DNA of 64,000 nucleotides, taken from contig NC_092650.1 of assembly GCF_032118995.1 (NCBI RefSeq), positions 2,480,001-2,544,000 on the forward strand, read 5' to 3'. The DNA is from Asterias amurensis (Eukaryota; Echinodermata; Asteroidea; Forcipulatida; Asteriidae). Made by a program: the position numbers and the translations under genes. The stretch's first letter is position 1. Each line of letters starts with the position of its first letter. Shown here one piece after another: positions 24,301-33,000 of the stretch. Below the pieces are notes generated by a model, which was not told where the DNA came from, did not search any database, and saw only the letters and a program-made list of their open reading frames with translations.

Positions 24301-25740
24301 AGTCAAGAATCATGAATGACAACAGATTTTTTTATCCAACTGTCCACGATTTAAATTAAAGACTTGCCCAGAGATCTCCAGCAAATCACGAGACAATTTT
24401 TTTTAAGGACATCCTATGTAAGTATGCCCTCCCACTCCCATCCACACATTGTGCACACAAGCCCAATAAATCCGTCCGATCCTTGGAAGGATACGGAGTG
24501 GATTGGAGGACCAATTTATGGGACTAATTGTGCATCATGCACAAGACTTGAAGATGGTGCGATTGTCTCTTGTCTGACTCGAGACTGACACCACCCTTAG
24601 CATTACGTGCAAACTTGTGGATCCTGCTGAGTAAACCAACGTAAACGTGACACTCAGCGCTCAGCAAACAGTCAGTGATACATCCAGTATCCTCCACTGT
24701 CCTGTTCTCACGGTATTATGGCTTTTTGTCTTTGAATTGGAAAAAAAATAAAATAATGATGCCATATAATATCAACTTTTGCCCTAGTTACCTTCATTTG
24801 TTTATAAGAAGTATGCAAATATAATATTAAAACTTGATGGACATTGAAATTTTTACACCACACAACGATCTTCGATGACTTCAACTGGTCCCATTTGTTT
24901 TGAGTTTTTCCTGTTTTCAAGGCAAACAAGAAAGAATGGTTTCCCGGGGAAGCCATACGTGAAATAAACATAGATCAGTGACTACAAGTGTTCTGTTCTG
25001 TTCTGTGAAAAAAGTGTGAAAAATTATTGGCTTTCAAATCTGATTTTGGATAAGTTTTTTTCCTTTTTTTTTTCTTCTTAACATTTATAATAAAAAGCGT
25101 ATAAATAAACAGTGACAAGTAAATCACCAAGACAATGTTTAAATTTTAATATTAATAATAATATTATTGACATGACTGGGTTAAAACAAATTCTCAAAAT
25201 ATATTAGAAAATTAAATAAGGCACATGGCTCCTTAAAACCTCTGTATTTTTTCCCCAGAAGGCTCGATAGAATGTTTAGTCACATGATTTGATCATCATG
25301 AATAGTGAATTGAAATAGTGTTTCATGAAACTTTTGCGGTGGGCACATTTTTTAGAATTGCTAAAATACAAAACTGTTTGCATGTATGCAACTAACTAAC
25401 CAGTGGAGCCTATACGTGTTTCTAAGTTTGGTCAAGGGAGAGGAGACTCTGTGCTTGGCAAGTCAAACCCCAAAACAATTTATCTAGGGACTGTTTACAT
25501 CGCGCACAGAGAGGTAAAAGATTTGCTACGATTCTGGACACCTTGAAAACAGGACCTCCTATGATACAATTAATGCCGTTCTCCCGGCTGGCTAAAAAAA
25601 AGCAAACAACAAAGAAACACTCACCTTTTTTCTTTGAACAACTTATCTATGTCTGGCCTGGAGCATGGAGCATCAAGTGCCGCGTAAATGCACCCTACAA
25701 ACAGAACCTGCAAGACGAACAAGGACACCCTGGTATGCAT
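15311..25740 (-). CDS. CTSZ: Cathepsin Z (cathepsin X), complete seven-exon gene
   Basis: Lysosomal or secreted papain-family carboxypeptidase. Exons in transcript order: 25740-25625, 24103-23940, 21814-21635, 20455-20299, 18622-18544, 17619-17533, 15424-15311. All have GT-AG borders and join in phase to 897 nt, or 298 residues (human CTSZ has 303). Residues 1-20 are a hydrophobic signal peptide. The propeptide is very short, as in cathepsin Z, and keeps its single Cys (C26, APCSRP) followed by TYPRPH. The mature part has the HIP motif (H75-P77) diagnostic of cathepsin X/Z, catalytic C83 in YCGSCW, H235 in [10 protein letters not shown] and N255 in [11 protein letters not shown]. The protein ends GDVIVD at a TAA. 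Most introns hold inverted-repeat elements. An AATAAA on the minus strand (14409-14414) could end the transcript, but this is uncertain. The start is the only Met ahead of the signal peptide. No break was seen. Family assignment is secure; exon borders were found by eye. Confidence 0.96.
15533..15918. mobile_element. TTAA-target element, family A
   Basis: Full length with TTAA at both ends. In the last intron of cathepsin Z. Confidence 0.75.
15925..16013. ncRNA. Pair of inverted hammerhead-like hairpins
   Basis: Plus strand: CTGACGA (15983), stem GACTA/TAGTC, then GAAAC (16009). The minus strand of 15925-15958 has CTGAGGA, the same stem and GAAAC. This is the CTGANGA-stem-GAAA order of hammerhead cores, but one extra base precedes the stem and stem III with the cleavage triplet is not clear. 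Confidence 0.3.
16027..16415. mobile_element. TTAA-target element, family B
   Basis: Family B: TTAA then AGGAACACGTTGCCTTGG, a central ACACGGTCGGCCATTTATGGG inverted repeat, and a mirrored end. It shares its right-hand TTAA (16412-16415) with the next element. Confidence 0.75.
16412..16784. mobile_element. TTAA-target element, family C
   Basis: Family C: TTAA then AGCCATTATACACT on the left and GTGTCCAATGGCT-TTAA on the right. A related copy is at 30495-30868. Confidence 0.7.
16934..17106. mobile_element. Palindromic inverted-repeat element (GGGGTGGATTTCAC family)
   Basis: Nearly perfect inverted repeat throughout. Flanked by the split end of a TTAA-type element (AACACT on the left, TGGACACC on the right), so it inserted into that element. 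Confidence 0.75.
17146..17486. mobile_element. TTAA-target element, family A
   Basis: Left TTAA intact, right end CTAA, with a short internal duplication of the AGTAGCTCCCTCTGA words. Confidence 0.65.
17673..18124. mobile_element. GGGCCCAATTTCATGG element carrying a LINE insertion
   Basis: Left part 17673-17740 and right part 17986-18124 match the copy at 18800-19050. The gap is the RTE-like fragment. Confidence 0.7.
17741..17979 (-). mobile_element. 5'-truncated LINE (RTE-like) inserted in an inverted-repeat element
   Basis: Minus-strand open frame (17765-17989) with [17 protein letters not shown] and [11 protein letters not shown], the usual C-terminus of RTE-type LINEs, ending in a GATGATGATG tail. 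Flanked by a 6-bp target duplication, TACTGT, at 17735-17740 and 17980-17985. The host element resumes exactly after it. Confidence 0.75.
18290..18370 (-). mobile_element. tRNA-like SINE remnant
   Basis: Minus strand shows CAGTGGTTAAACTGC as an A-box relative and GGGTTTGAATCCC as a B-box, with spacing close to a tRNA. Too degenerate for a tRNA gene. Confidence 0.45.
18676..19326. mobile_element. TTAA-target element, family A, split by another element
   Basis: Both ends with TTAA are present. The body is interrupted at 18800-19050 by a GGGCCCAATTTCAT element. Confidence 0.75.
18800..19050. mobile_element. GGGCCCAATTTCATGG inverted-repeat element, nested
   Basis: About 250 bp with long inverted ends (GGGCCCAATTTCATGGCTC and its mirror). 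Sits inside a family A element, so it is younger than that copy. Confidence 0.75.
19352..19795 (-). pseudogene. LINE (CR1/L2-like) ORF2 C-terminal fragment
   Basis: Open for 147 codons. [20 protein letters not shown], then [13 protein letters not shown] and LREADT, match the extreme C-terminus of CR1/L2-type LINE proteins. The first residues run into a hairpin repeat (19725-19880) seen elsewhere in the window. Only the 3' end is present, as usual for 5'-truncated LINEs. Lies in intron 4 of cathepsin Z. Confidence 0.7.
20862..21185. mobile_element. tRNA-derived SINE sequence, two tRNA-like ends facing each other
   Basis: Plus strand from 20862 reads GGCATAGTGGTATCC ... GGTTTTGAATCCC (A- and B-box like). 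Minus strand from 21180 reads GCTTGGTGGTCTAGTGG ... GGTTTGAGTG. Between them lies a pyrimidine-rich body. Either two SINEs tail to tail or an inverted dimer. In intron 3 of cathepsin Z. Confidence 0.55.
21326..21464. mobile_element. Harbinger-like short element (GGCCGTGTCCGAATTGG ends)
   Basis: 139 bp with long inverted ends rich in GGCTACGGCT. TAA flanks both sides, matching the 3-bp TWA target of PIF/Harbinger elements. It splits the GGGTACAACCAT repeat. A related end is at 58280-58412. Confidence 0.6.
21494..21522 (+). ncRNA. Hammerhead-like hairpin
   Basis: CTGAAGA, stem GAGCAG/CTGTTC, GAAAC. Similar minus-strand units lie at 19794-19830 and (degenerate) 830-874, all inside a repeat that also carries GGGTACAACCAT. 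Confidence 0.3.
22505..22675. mobile_element. Inverted-repeat element related to the GGGCCC family
   Basis: Left arm GATTCATAGAGCTGC and right arm GCTCTATGAATTCGGGCCC are inverted relatives. Confidence 0.45.
22690..22836. mobile_element. Inverted-repeat element (GGGAGACTTT ends)
   Basis: GGGAGACTTTTGGGACGCTT ... GCAGCAGACTTACCAGGT on the left is mirrored on the right by ACCTGGTAAGTCTGCTGCC ... AAAGTCTCCC, each arm about 45 bp. Confidence 0.7.
22893..23347. mobile_element. GGGCCCAATTTCATGG element with an unrelated insert
   Basis: Ends match the family. About 240 bp from roughly 22997 to 23238 (containing ACGTCATGTTTCGCC) are foreign to it and of unknown origin. Confidence 0.6.
23349..23534. 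mobile_element. Inverted-repeat element (GGGGCCTTTCTAAAACC ends)
   Basis: About 185 bp. The right arm GGTTTAAGAAAGGCCCCC mirrors the left. A related but distinct element is at 59300-59458. Confidence 0.65.
23577..23894. mobile_element. TTAA-target element, family A
   Basis: TTAA at both ends, with a short central deletion. In intron 2 of cathepsin Z. Confidence 0.75.
24110..25620. other. Intron 1 of cathepsin Z
   Basis: AT-rich. An open stretch at 24364-24588 has no known relative. Exon phases on both sides match directly, so no exon is needed here. Confidence 0.6.
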
Positions 25741-25979
25741 GTTGGAAAACTGGAACAAAGTGAAAGAAACAGCTGATGATTTTAGTTTTTAAAAGTTTGT
25801 AAACATCACGTGAAAATTAGACGTAGGAAATAACAATGTCATGTGACTGTGTCATGTGATAGTTCCGTTCAAACGGCAGAGGTCGCTATTTACTTGTTTT
25901 TGATGTCTTCGTGGGTGTGGGTGCATACCACCACTAGTAAATAAACTCCCGAGCACAGCTGTGCAGAATGTTATAATAC

Positions 25980-26255
25980 ACAAACAAGTTGAAGATAATA
26001 ATGAAAGAAAAAAACACTTCTTCCTCCATGGTCACACGAAGTTGTGTGCTTTCTGATGCTTGAATTCGAGACCTCAAATTCTCTGAGGTCTCGAAATCAA
26101 ATTCGTGCAAAATTACTTCTTTCTCAAAAACTACGTCACTTAGCCGTTTCTCACAATGTTTTATACTATCAACCTCTCCCCATTACTCGTAACCAAGTAC
26201 GGGTTTATGCTAATAATCATTTTGGGTAGTTACCAATAGTGTCCACTGCCTTTAA
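25980..26255. mobile_element. TTAA-target element, family A, partial
   Basis: Lacks the left third and ends CCACTGCCT-TTAA. From 26082 on it is repeated at 59698-59873 as the left edge of duplication units 1 and 3. Confidence 0.6.
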
Positions 26256-26693
26256 ATACTCTGCTCAATTTAATATGAGTAGTCCCTAGGCCTGTCGAGT
26301 TAGTCTCCCTGCTGGTCTCCAAGTCAATAATGCCACTTTTTTAGGGACTCATCCAAATCGTACATCAAGATGGTAGTCAACAACCCCAAGTCACAATAGG
26401 GAAAATGTGTGTAGGCCTACACCCTGAAAACCCTTTGTGTATAGTAGCGGCCCTATACTTGCTTTTGCACCATCAGTGATTTCATTGGATACAATGATTT
26501 CATTGGATAAACGTGAAGTGACGTTAGCTTTCCACATCTGTATTTCAATTGGTCAGAGGTGATGTGGGTACAGCTGACAAACATCACATTGGACCAATCA
26601 TCAAAACACAGATTTGGTCGTCTGCATGTTGTGGGCGCACTGCTGGTGTCTGCGATGGTTAGTCTAGCCGATAGCCAGCGCCCCTTGTTAGAT

Positions 26694-27041
26694 TTAAAGG
26701 AACACGTTGCCTACGGTCGAGTTGGTCTTTGAAAAACGTGTGTTACCGTTTGTTATGAAATGCACATGGGTTAAAAGATGTTGAAAAAGTAGAATACAAT
26801 GATCCACACAAACATGCCTCGAAATTGCACGGTTTTCCTTTTACCTCGTCGACTAACACGGTCGGCCATTTATGGGAGTTCGCACAGTAAAAGGCAAACC
26901 TCGCAATTTCGAGGCAAACTTGTGTGGATCATTGTATTCTACTTTTAAAACATCTTTCTAACCATATGCATTTTATAAAAAATGGTTACAAACGCTTTTG
27001 ATAGACCAACTCGTCCGATCCAAGGCAACGTGTTCCGTTAA
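26694..27041. mobile_element. TTAA-target element, family B, unit 1
   Basis: TTAA-AGGAACACGTTGCC left, GGCAACGTGTTCC-GTTAA right. Duplicated at 60312-60655 in unit 3. Confidence 0.7.
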
Positions 27042-27356
27042 CATCAGTCGTTTGCCCTATCCACTGCGAGTTGGGGGGCACGATAGCTAGCTTATCTGGG
27101 CGTTGTTCTTTCTTCTCAATATTCTCTTGCAACTTCGACCAGTTGAGTCCACTTTTCCACAGATTGTTATTTCTGCATTATGTTGAGATACACCAAGTGA
27201 GAATGGTCTTTGACAGTCAATACCAAACGTGTCCAGCCGTCATTTTCACCAAACTCTGCCAAACTTTAGAATCAATTTTAGGGCTTAGAACGAGTTCAGT
27301 TCCTTAACCATGGGCCTAGATGTTACGACGCATTGAACCCATCTCCTATAGGACGA

Positions 27357-27708
27357 GTTAATAATAATAATAATAACCCGTTTTTATATAGCGCTCTTCA
27401 CACCCGGAGGGTGTCCCAAAGCGCTTCACATTATTACCCCTGGTCACTGGGCCTTAAATCACTCCTTAAACCATCTCAGCTCCCTGGTGGGGAGTATGCA
27501 GCTTGTGCAACATTAGTATGCGCTACTCGGCTAAATCAATCACAAGAACCATCTCTGCCCTCACAGGTACCCATTTACCTCTGGGTGGAGAGAAGCAATT
27601 ATAGTGAAGTGTCTTGCTCAGGGACACAAGTGTCACGACCGGGATTCGAACCCACACTCTGCTGAACAGAAGCACCAGAGCACCTATCCGCTCGGCCACG
27701 ACACCCTG
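27357..27708 (-). mobile_element. tRNA-derived SINE with LINE-like 3' tail, unit 1
   Basis: Reads from 27708 leftward: tRNA-like head with A-box TGGCCGAGCGG and B-box GGTTCGAATCC and a long variable arm (Leu/Ser type), a body, then GCGCTTTGGG ... GCGCTATATAAA and a TTA tail. That tail resembles the 3' end of L2-type LINEs, which would supply the retrotransposition machinery. Confidence 0.85.
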
Positions 27709-27779
27709 AGTTACTCGTCCTAACTCGAGATAGGATTTATCCTAGCATTTCATTAAATCGGCTGCAGTGCCTTTAATTC

Positions 27780-29090
27780 TAATTGCAACATTCAATTCAA
27801 TTTAATTCACTTTATTATCCCAGATGGGAAATTCAGTTTAGACGAGACGACTTATTTATGCACTAACAAAAATGTTTGGTCCACAGTGAAAACACTGGCT
27901 TATTTGCTTTGCGCACAAAAACATTGTGTGTTTTTTGGTCAATCATTGGACCAAAACGTACACCAACAACGTTGTTTTTCGATCTATCCATTAACATACA
28001 CGGGTTAATATTCCAGAAAGTATGAAGTACATACATGTATACTGCACTACACTTTGTATACAGCGGTAGGTAACACAAATCATTGCACTGTCTGGGCTGA
28101 TTTTATTTGGGTGTTATTATTTTTTATTTGTTTAAAACTACACTTGGAACTGACTAACTTATCATGCTTAACAAAATCGACGTTTTACCTCAAAATCAGT
28201 TGTGGCCGAAGGAGGGTACTTCTCGTTTAATTGAAGAAGTTGCATAAATTACAACAATCTCCGTGTGATGAAATGTAACCTGAAAAAAGGGTACACTATG
28301 AAAACTATATTGAATATAACTAATAAAACACACTCAAGATCGGGTGGGGAAAAGACGCGAGGAAATGCACAAAAAAAATAGGAACAGATGACACAAAGTA
28401 TAGGTTTCTCAAAAAAAATTAAAAAATGACTTTATTGATTATAAGACAATTTAACAAAAGCAGTATAAAACAATGCAAACCAAAAATGGATGAACTTGTG
28501 ATCTAAACCTTAAAAATGACTCTGTTCGGAACTTCAAACAAAGAAAACCAAGTTAAACCTAAACCAAAATAAACTATAAGAAACCTTGACCAAAGCTAAA
28601 AAAAAAAAAAAAAAAAAAATCAAATTAAAATCAAAATGGCTTTTGAAACTGATTCCATAATTATTAGAAGGAAATACACTTGAAGCAGGCAAAATTATGT
28701 AGAAATTAAAACTTGAGAAGAGAGATAAAACAGAAGTGCTCCTTGCGCTGCCAGGCTGCTATCTGATTGTTATTCAAAGATACAATCAATCACAACCTCA
28801 AGTTCAAAATCCATTTAGCAAAATAATATCTGTGAAAGTTTCATCACATTGGGATAGCCAGTAAATCCAAACCTACCCAAGTTGGATCATTACCTGTTAC
28901 ACTTGTTTATTTTAGATTTCATTCATAGATTATACTTCTGTCATAGATTATATCTGAGCATTAATTAACCAGGACATATCCATTGCAGTTAATATTAATC
29001 TTATTAGAGAATAACCGATTTTCCACCATACCGCCATTTGCTTGTTTCAAAGCATTTGCAGGGGGGGGGGCCTTAAACAGAACAATTATT
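27780..29090. other. Duplicated non-coding block, unit 1
   Basis: Repeated in units 2 (44640-45950) and 3 (61390-62780). Contains a TTATTATCCCAGATGGGAAATTC word typical of retroposon tails and an A-run at 28598. A minus-strand open frame present in all three copies has no recognisable product. Confidence 0.5.
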
Positions 29091-29097
29091 GGGAAAT

Positions 29098-29476
29098 GAG
29101 CACTATTGGTAATTGTCAAGGACCAGTCTTCTCACTTGGAGTATCTAATAATATTCATAAAATAACAAACCTGTGAAAATTTGAGCTCAATTGGTCGTCG
29201 AAGTTGCGAGTAGCTATGAAAGAAAAAACAACCTTGTCACACGAAGTTGTGTGCTTTCAGATGCTTTCAGATGCTTTGCGAGACCTCAAAATCCGGTTCT
29301 GATGTCTCAAAATCAAATTCGTGGACACTTACTTCTTTCTCGAAACCGCGTCACTTCAGAGAGAGCCGTTACTCACAATGTTGTATACTATCAACCTCTC
29401 CTCATTACTAGTTACCAAGGTTTTATGCTAATAACTATTTGGAGTAATTACCAATAGTGTCCACTGCCTTTAAAAA
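29098..29476. mobile_element. TTAA-target element, family A, unit 1
   Basis: The left end starts at GCACTATTGG and the right end has TTAA. Orthologous copies lie at 45954-46315 and 62788-63122. Confidence 0.65.
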
Positions 29477-29987
29477 GGCGTCGATTTAGTATGGAACCGT
29501 GTTAAGCCCTTTTTAATGTTCGTATATATCTAAATTCTATGTGAAAAACTTACAATACCGGATCTTTCACGACAAAATTGACAAAATAAAATATTGTATT
29601 CGATTCAACAAGCCACCGCATTGCTTATAAAAACACTAGCATCCACTCTCATTATACGAGTCGGATTTAGAACGGGTTATTTAAAAGGGTATCTTGAGAG
29701 TTTTATAAGCAATGCGTTTGTACTTGGATGTCTTACATACTATACTGGTCGTATTGGGTTTAAAAGTGACATTCCTTATTAGTTACTTTCTGCAACTATT
29801 TTAGCTACCCGATGTCACGGTTTTTATACATGTCTCATTTAATCCATTGCATTAAAAGTTAATTCACATTAAATTGTTTTCCATGTTTTCCATTTTTAGG
29901 TTACAAAGTACAGGTTTAATTATTATGGTTTAAAACATTACGAGAAACTTTATAAGATGAAGCGATCAGGTGCTTTATGAGGAGATG

Positions 29988-29993
29988 TTTATT
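29988..29993 (-). terminator. Polyadenylation signal of FReD copy 1
   Basis: AATAAA on the minus strand 42 nt beyond the TAG stop. The equivalent hexamer follows the stop in copy 2 (46830-46835) and copy 3 (63638-63643). Confidence 0.6.
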
Positions 29994-30034
29994 ACTGCGT
30001 ACCTTTTTATAATGGTATCCATCTTAATTAAGGA

Positions 30035-33000
30035 CTAAACTTTCCTTCTAATTTTCATCTCAGTTGTTTTGAGTGAGCGGGAACCCGAAAAGCCTAACCA
30101 CCTAATTCCTTCTAGGTCCCTAGAGGCCTCATTGAAGTATCTCCCGTTCAAATTGGATTGGTAGCAGGCATTGTACCACCAGGCTCCGTGGCATTGCTCA
30201 GCACAGTTACTACTCCAGGCATCGTTGTCTCGGTCTTTGGTCGTAAAGGCCTGGTTATTGTGGTGTGATAACTTGTCTCCTGAAAGATAACACACGTAGC
30301 CATTATAGTCATACGTGTAAATAAAGGCGATGTTGACAGGAGGTAACTTTAAACATTAATTTGTTTCGAACATAACTTAGGTCGATAAGGTGTGATTAGA
30401 AACAAATTTATCAATTAATGGAACTGGGATATTGGGAGAAGTGAAGTAAATGTTTCACAATCAGGTTCATTTTTAACTGCATTTTGTTTTCTTTTTAAAG
30501 CCATTGGACACATTCTGAACAGAACCAAAAATTAAAAGTTCACAGATTTACAAATAACTTACAAAGTTTACAGAAGGTGCTGGTGAAAGACTTCCCTTGA
30601 AATATTATTCCATGAAACGCTTTACTTTTTGAGAAAACATTAAAACACCTATCAATTTTCGATATCAACAATAACGGATTTATTATAAACACATTTCATG
30701 ACATGGCGAAACGTGCGGAAACAAGAGTGGGTTTTCCCGTTATTTTCTCCCGACTCCGATGACCGATTGAGCCTTACTTTTCACAGGTTTGTTGTTTTAT
30801 ATATACGTTGTGATACACGAAGTGCCCTTTGGACAATACTGTTTACCGATGTTGTGCAATTGCTTTAAGTTACAGTTTAATAAGATAGTTCGAAAATTGC
30901 TATCGAAACGGGATTTAAAAGCAACGTTTATACGTTATATTTGTTCTCCTCCAAATTGTGTTTTTACGATTCAGTTAAATGTTTCTAGCGAGTTTAAAAT
31001 TGCTGAATTCAAGTTATTTGTCGTACATTTTGTCATTTTTTAGTTTCAAGGGATAAACATCATCTTCCTCTTTTTTACTTGGTGTTGGGCAGCAAAGGAT
31101 AATAAAAGTTACACCCCTCCAATTTTCGGCTTGGTTTGAGCAGCAAGGGGTGCAAAATTCTACCCCTCCTCTTCCGTCTGGAGTTGAGGAACAAAACATA
31201 GACAATTCCCCCTCCACTTTTAAAGGCACTCCAGACACTTTTGGTTATTACTCAAAATGATTATTAGAAACCTACTTGAACTAGCAATGGGGAGATGTGA
31301 ACATTATAAGAAACGGCTCCCTCTGAAGGAACGTATAGTTTTTGAGAAAGAGGTGATTTCTCATTCAACTATTTGAATCACGATGTTGCTTTTCTGTCTT
31401 TCATTGACACCTACCAAAAGCAATCGGTCACCACGATGGACACAGATTACCCTGCAATATTTCTGTATAACTACAAGATATCCACTTATAATCGTACCTG
31501 CGGTTCCAGAGTAACTTCCTACAGTCAGCCTGTAGTTATCGCTCACATCGGCAATGCTGAACGATTCATACACGGCAAAGCCGGTATCGTCGTCGAAGCC
31601 TGTGAGATCTACGCGGAGTTCGTACTCGCCCTGAGCAGTCAGACGGTGCAAGTTATCGTTACCCAGCCAAAACTCTCCCTCTAGATTCCCAAAGCCCCGG
31701 CTGTAGCTGGCAAAGTCCAAATAGAAATCTACACTGCCGTCCTGACGCCGCTGGAAAACCTATCGAAGAAACATTAACGCACATCATTTTGAATGGCTTT
31801 GTGTTCACATAACATTTTAGACTTTACACTTCTAAAAAATATGTATTTTAGATGGAAAGTCCGCCATTGTCTTACCGTCCAGCCTCCGCCGTCTGTCTCC
31901 ATATCACAGTACACATCGAATGGCGCACCGGAGTCCGGCTTCACGGCATAAACGCCACTGCCTGCCTCACCCCTTGCGAGCACGTCGGAACAATCTCTGA
32001 CTCCTTCTATACAAAAAACGAGATAATGATTTTAGTATAGATGGAAAACAGAATACCAGGACAAGATGGAAATGAGAAGAATCTACTATATCCCTCTCTT
32101 TAAAAGCACTGGACACTATTGGTAACTACTCAAAATAATCGTTAGCATAAAACTTACTTGGTAATGAGCAATGGAGAGCTGTTGGTGGTATAAAACAGTG
32201 TAAGAATTGAAACGGCTCCCTCTGAAGTAACGTAGTTTTCGAGAAAGAAGTATTTTCCAACTTAAATACTTGATTTGAATTTGAGACTTCAGCTGAGGTC
32301 TCGAAATCAAGCGTCTGAAAGCACACAACTTGTGCGACAAGGGTGTTTTTTCTTTCTTTATTCTCTTGCAACTTCTACGACTATTTGACTCCCTAATTTC
32401 ACAGGTTTGTTATTTTATGCATTATTGTTTTACTGTTGAGTTACACCAAGTGAAAACACTGGTCTTTGACAATTACTGAAGGCGTCCAGTGCCTTTAAAC
32501 ATACAAACTCTCTTAATGTAAAAGAGTGAAAAAACACTCCTTTTGTCCGCCATACCACTCTCGCAAATAGCCATATGACGGTCAACTCTTCTGAGAGTGA
32601 AAGACGGGTACTTTCAACTCGATTTAGAGTGAGTTAGTTTGTTCCAATTTCACTCGAAAAGAGTAACACAGTTTGACTTTCACTCTCAAAAGAGCGAAAC
32701 TAACACCACTCGGACAAGAGAGTGACAACACCCTCGTCGTCGCACTTTTGTGTATGAGTAAATTTGAACGCATGTTTATAACAGACAGAAGGTATAACGC
32801 TTACGATCGGGTGTGTAGGCGTACTTGTCGTCGCTGCAAACCGAGCTCTACTGTGTAAATACACACTCACACATCGAGGACTTTTAGCACAGCGAGGACG
32901 TTCTCGCTTTGAAAAATTGTGATAAATGCAGCATTATAGCCAGTTTGGACGCCACTGAGATATCTAAGCTTTTTGGGACATAAATCCTCGGTTTACGTCA

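Noticed and set aside
27630-27708. Possible tRNA gene (also 44489-44567 and 61248-61326)
   Set aside because: Good A and B boxes, but the acceptor stem does not pair fully and the sequence continues into a SINE body and tail.
27863-28078. Minus-strand open frame kept in three duplication units
   Set aside because: The conservation is explained by recent segmental duplication. The lengths differ between units and no domain is recognisable.
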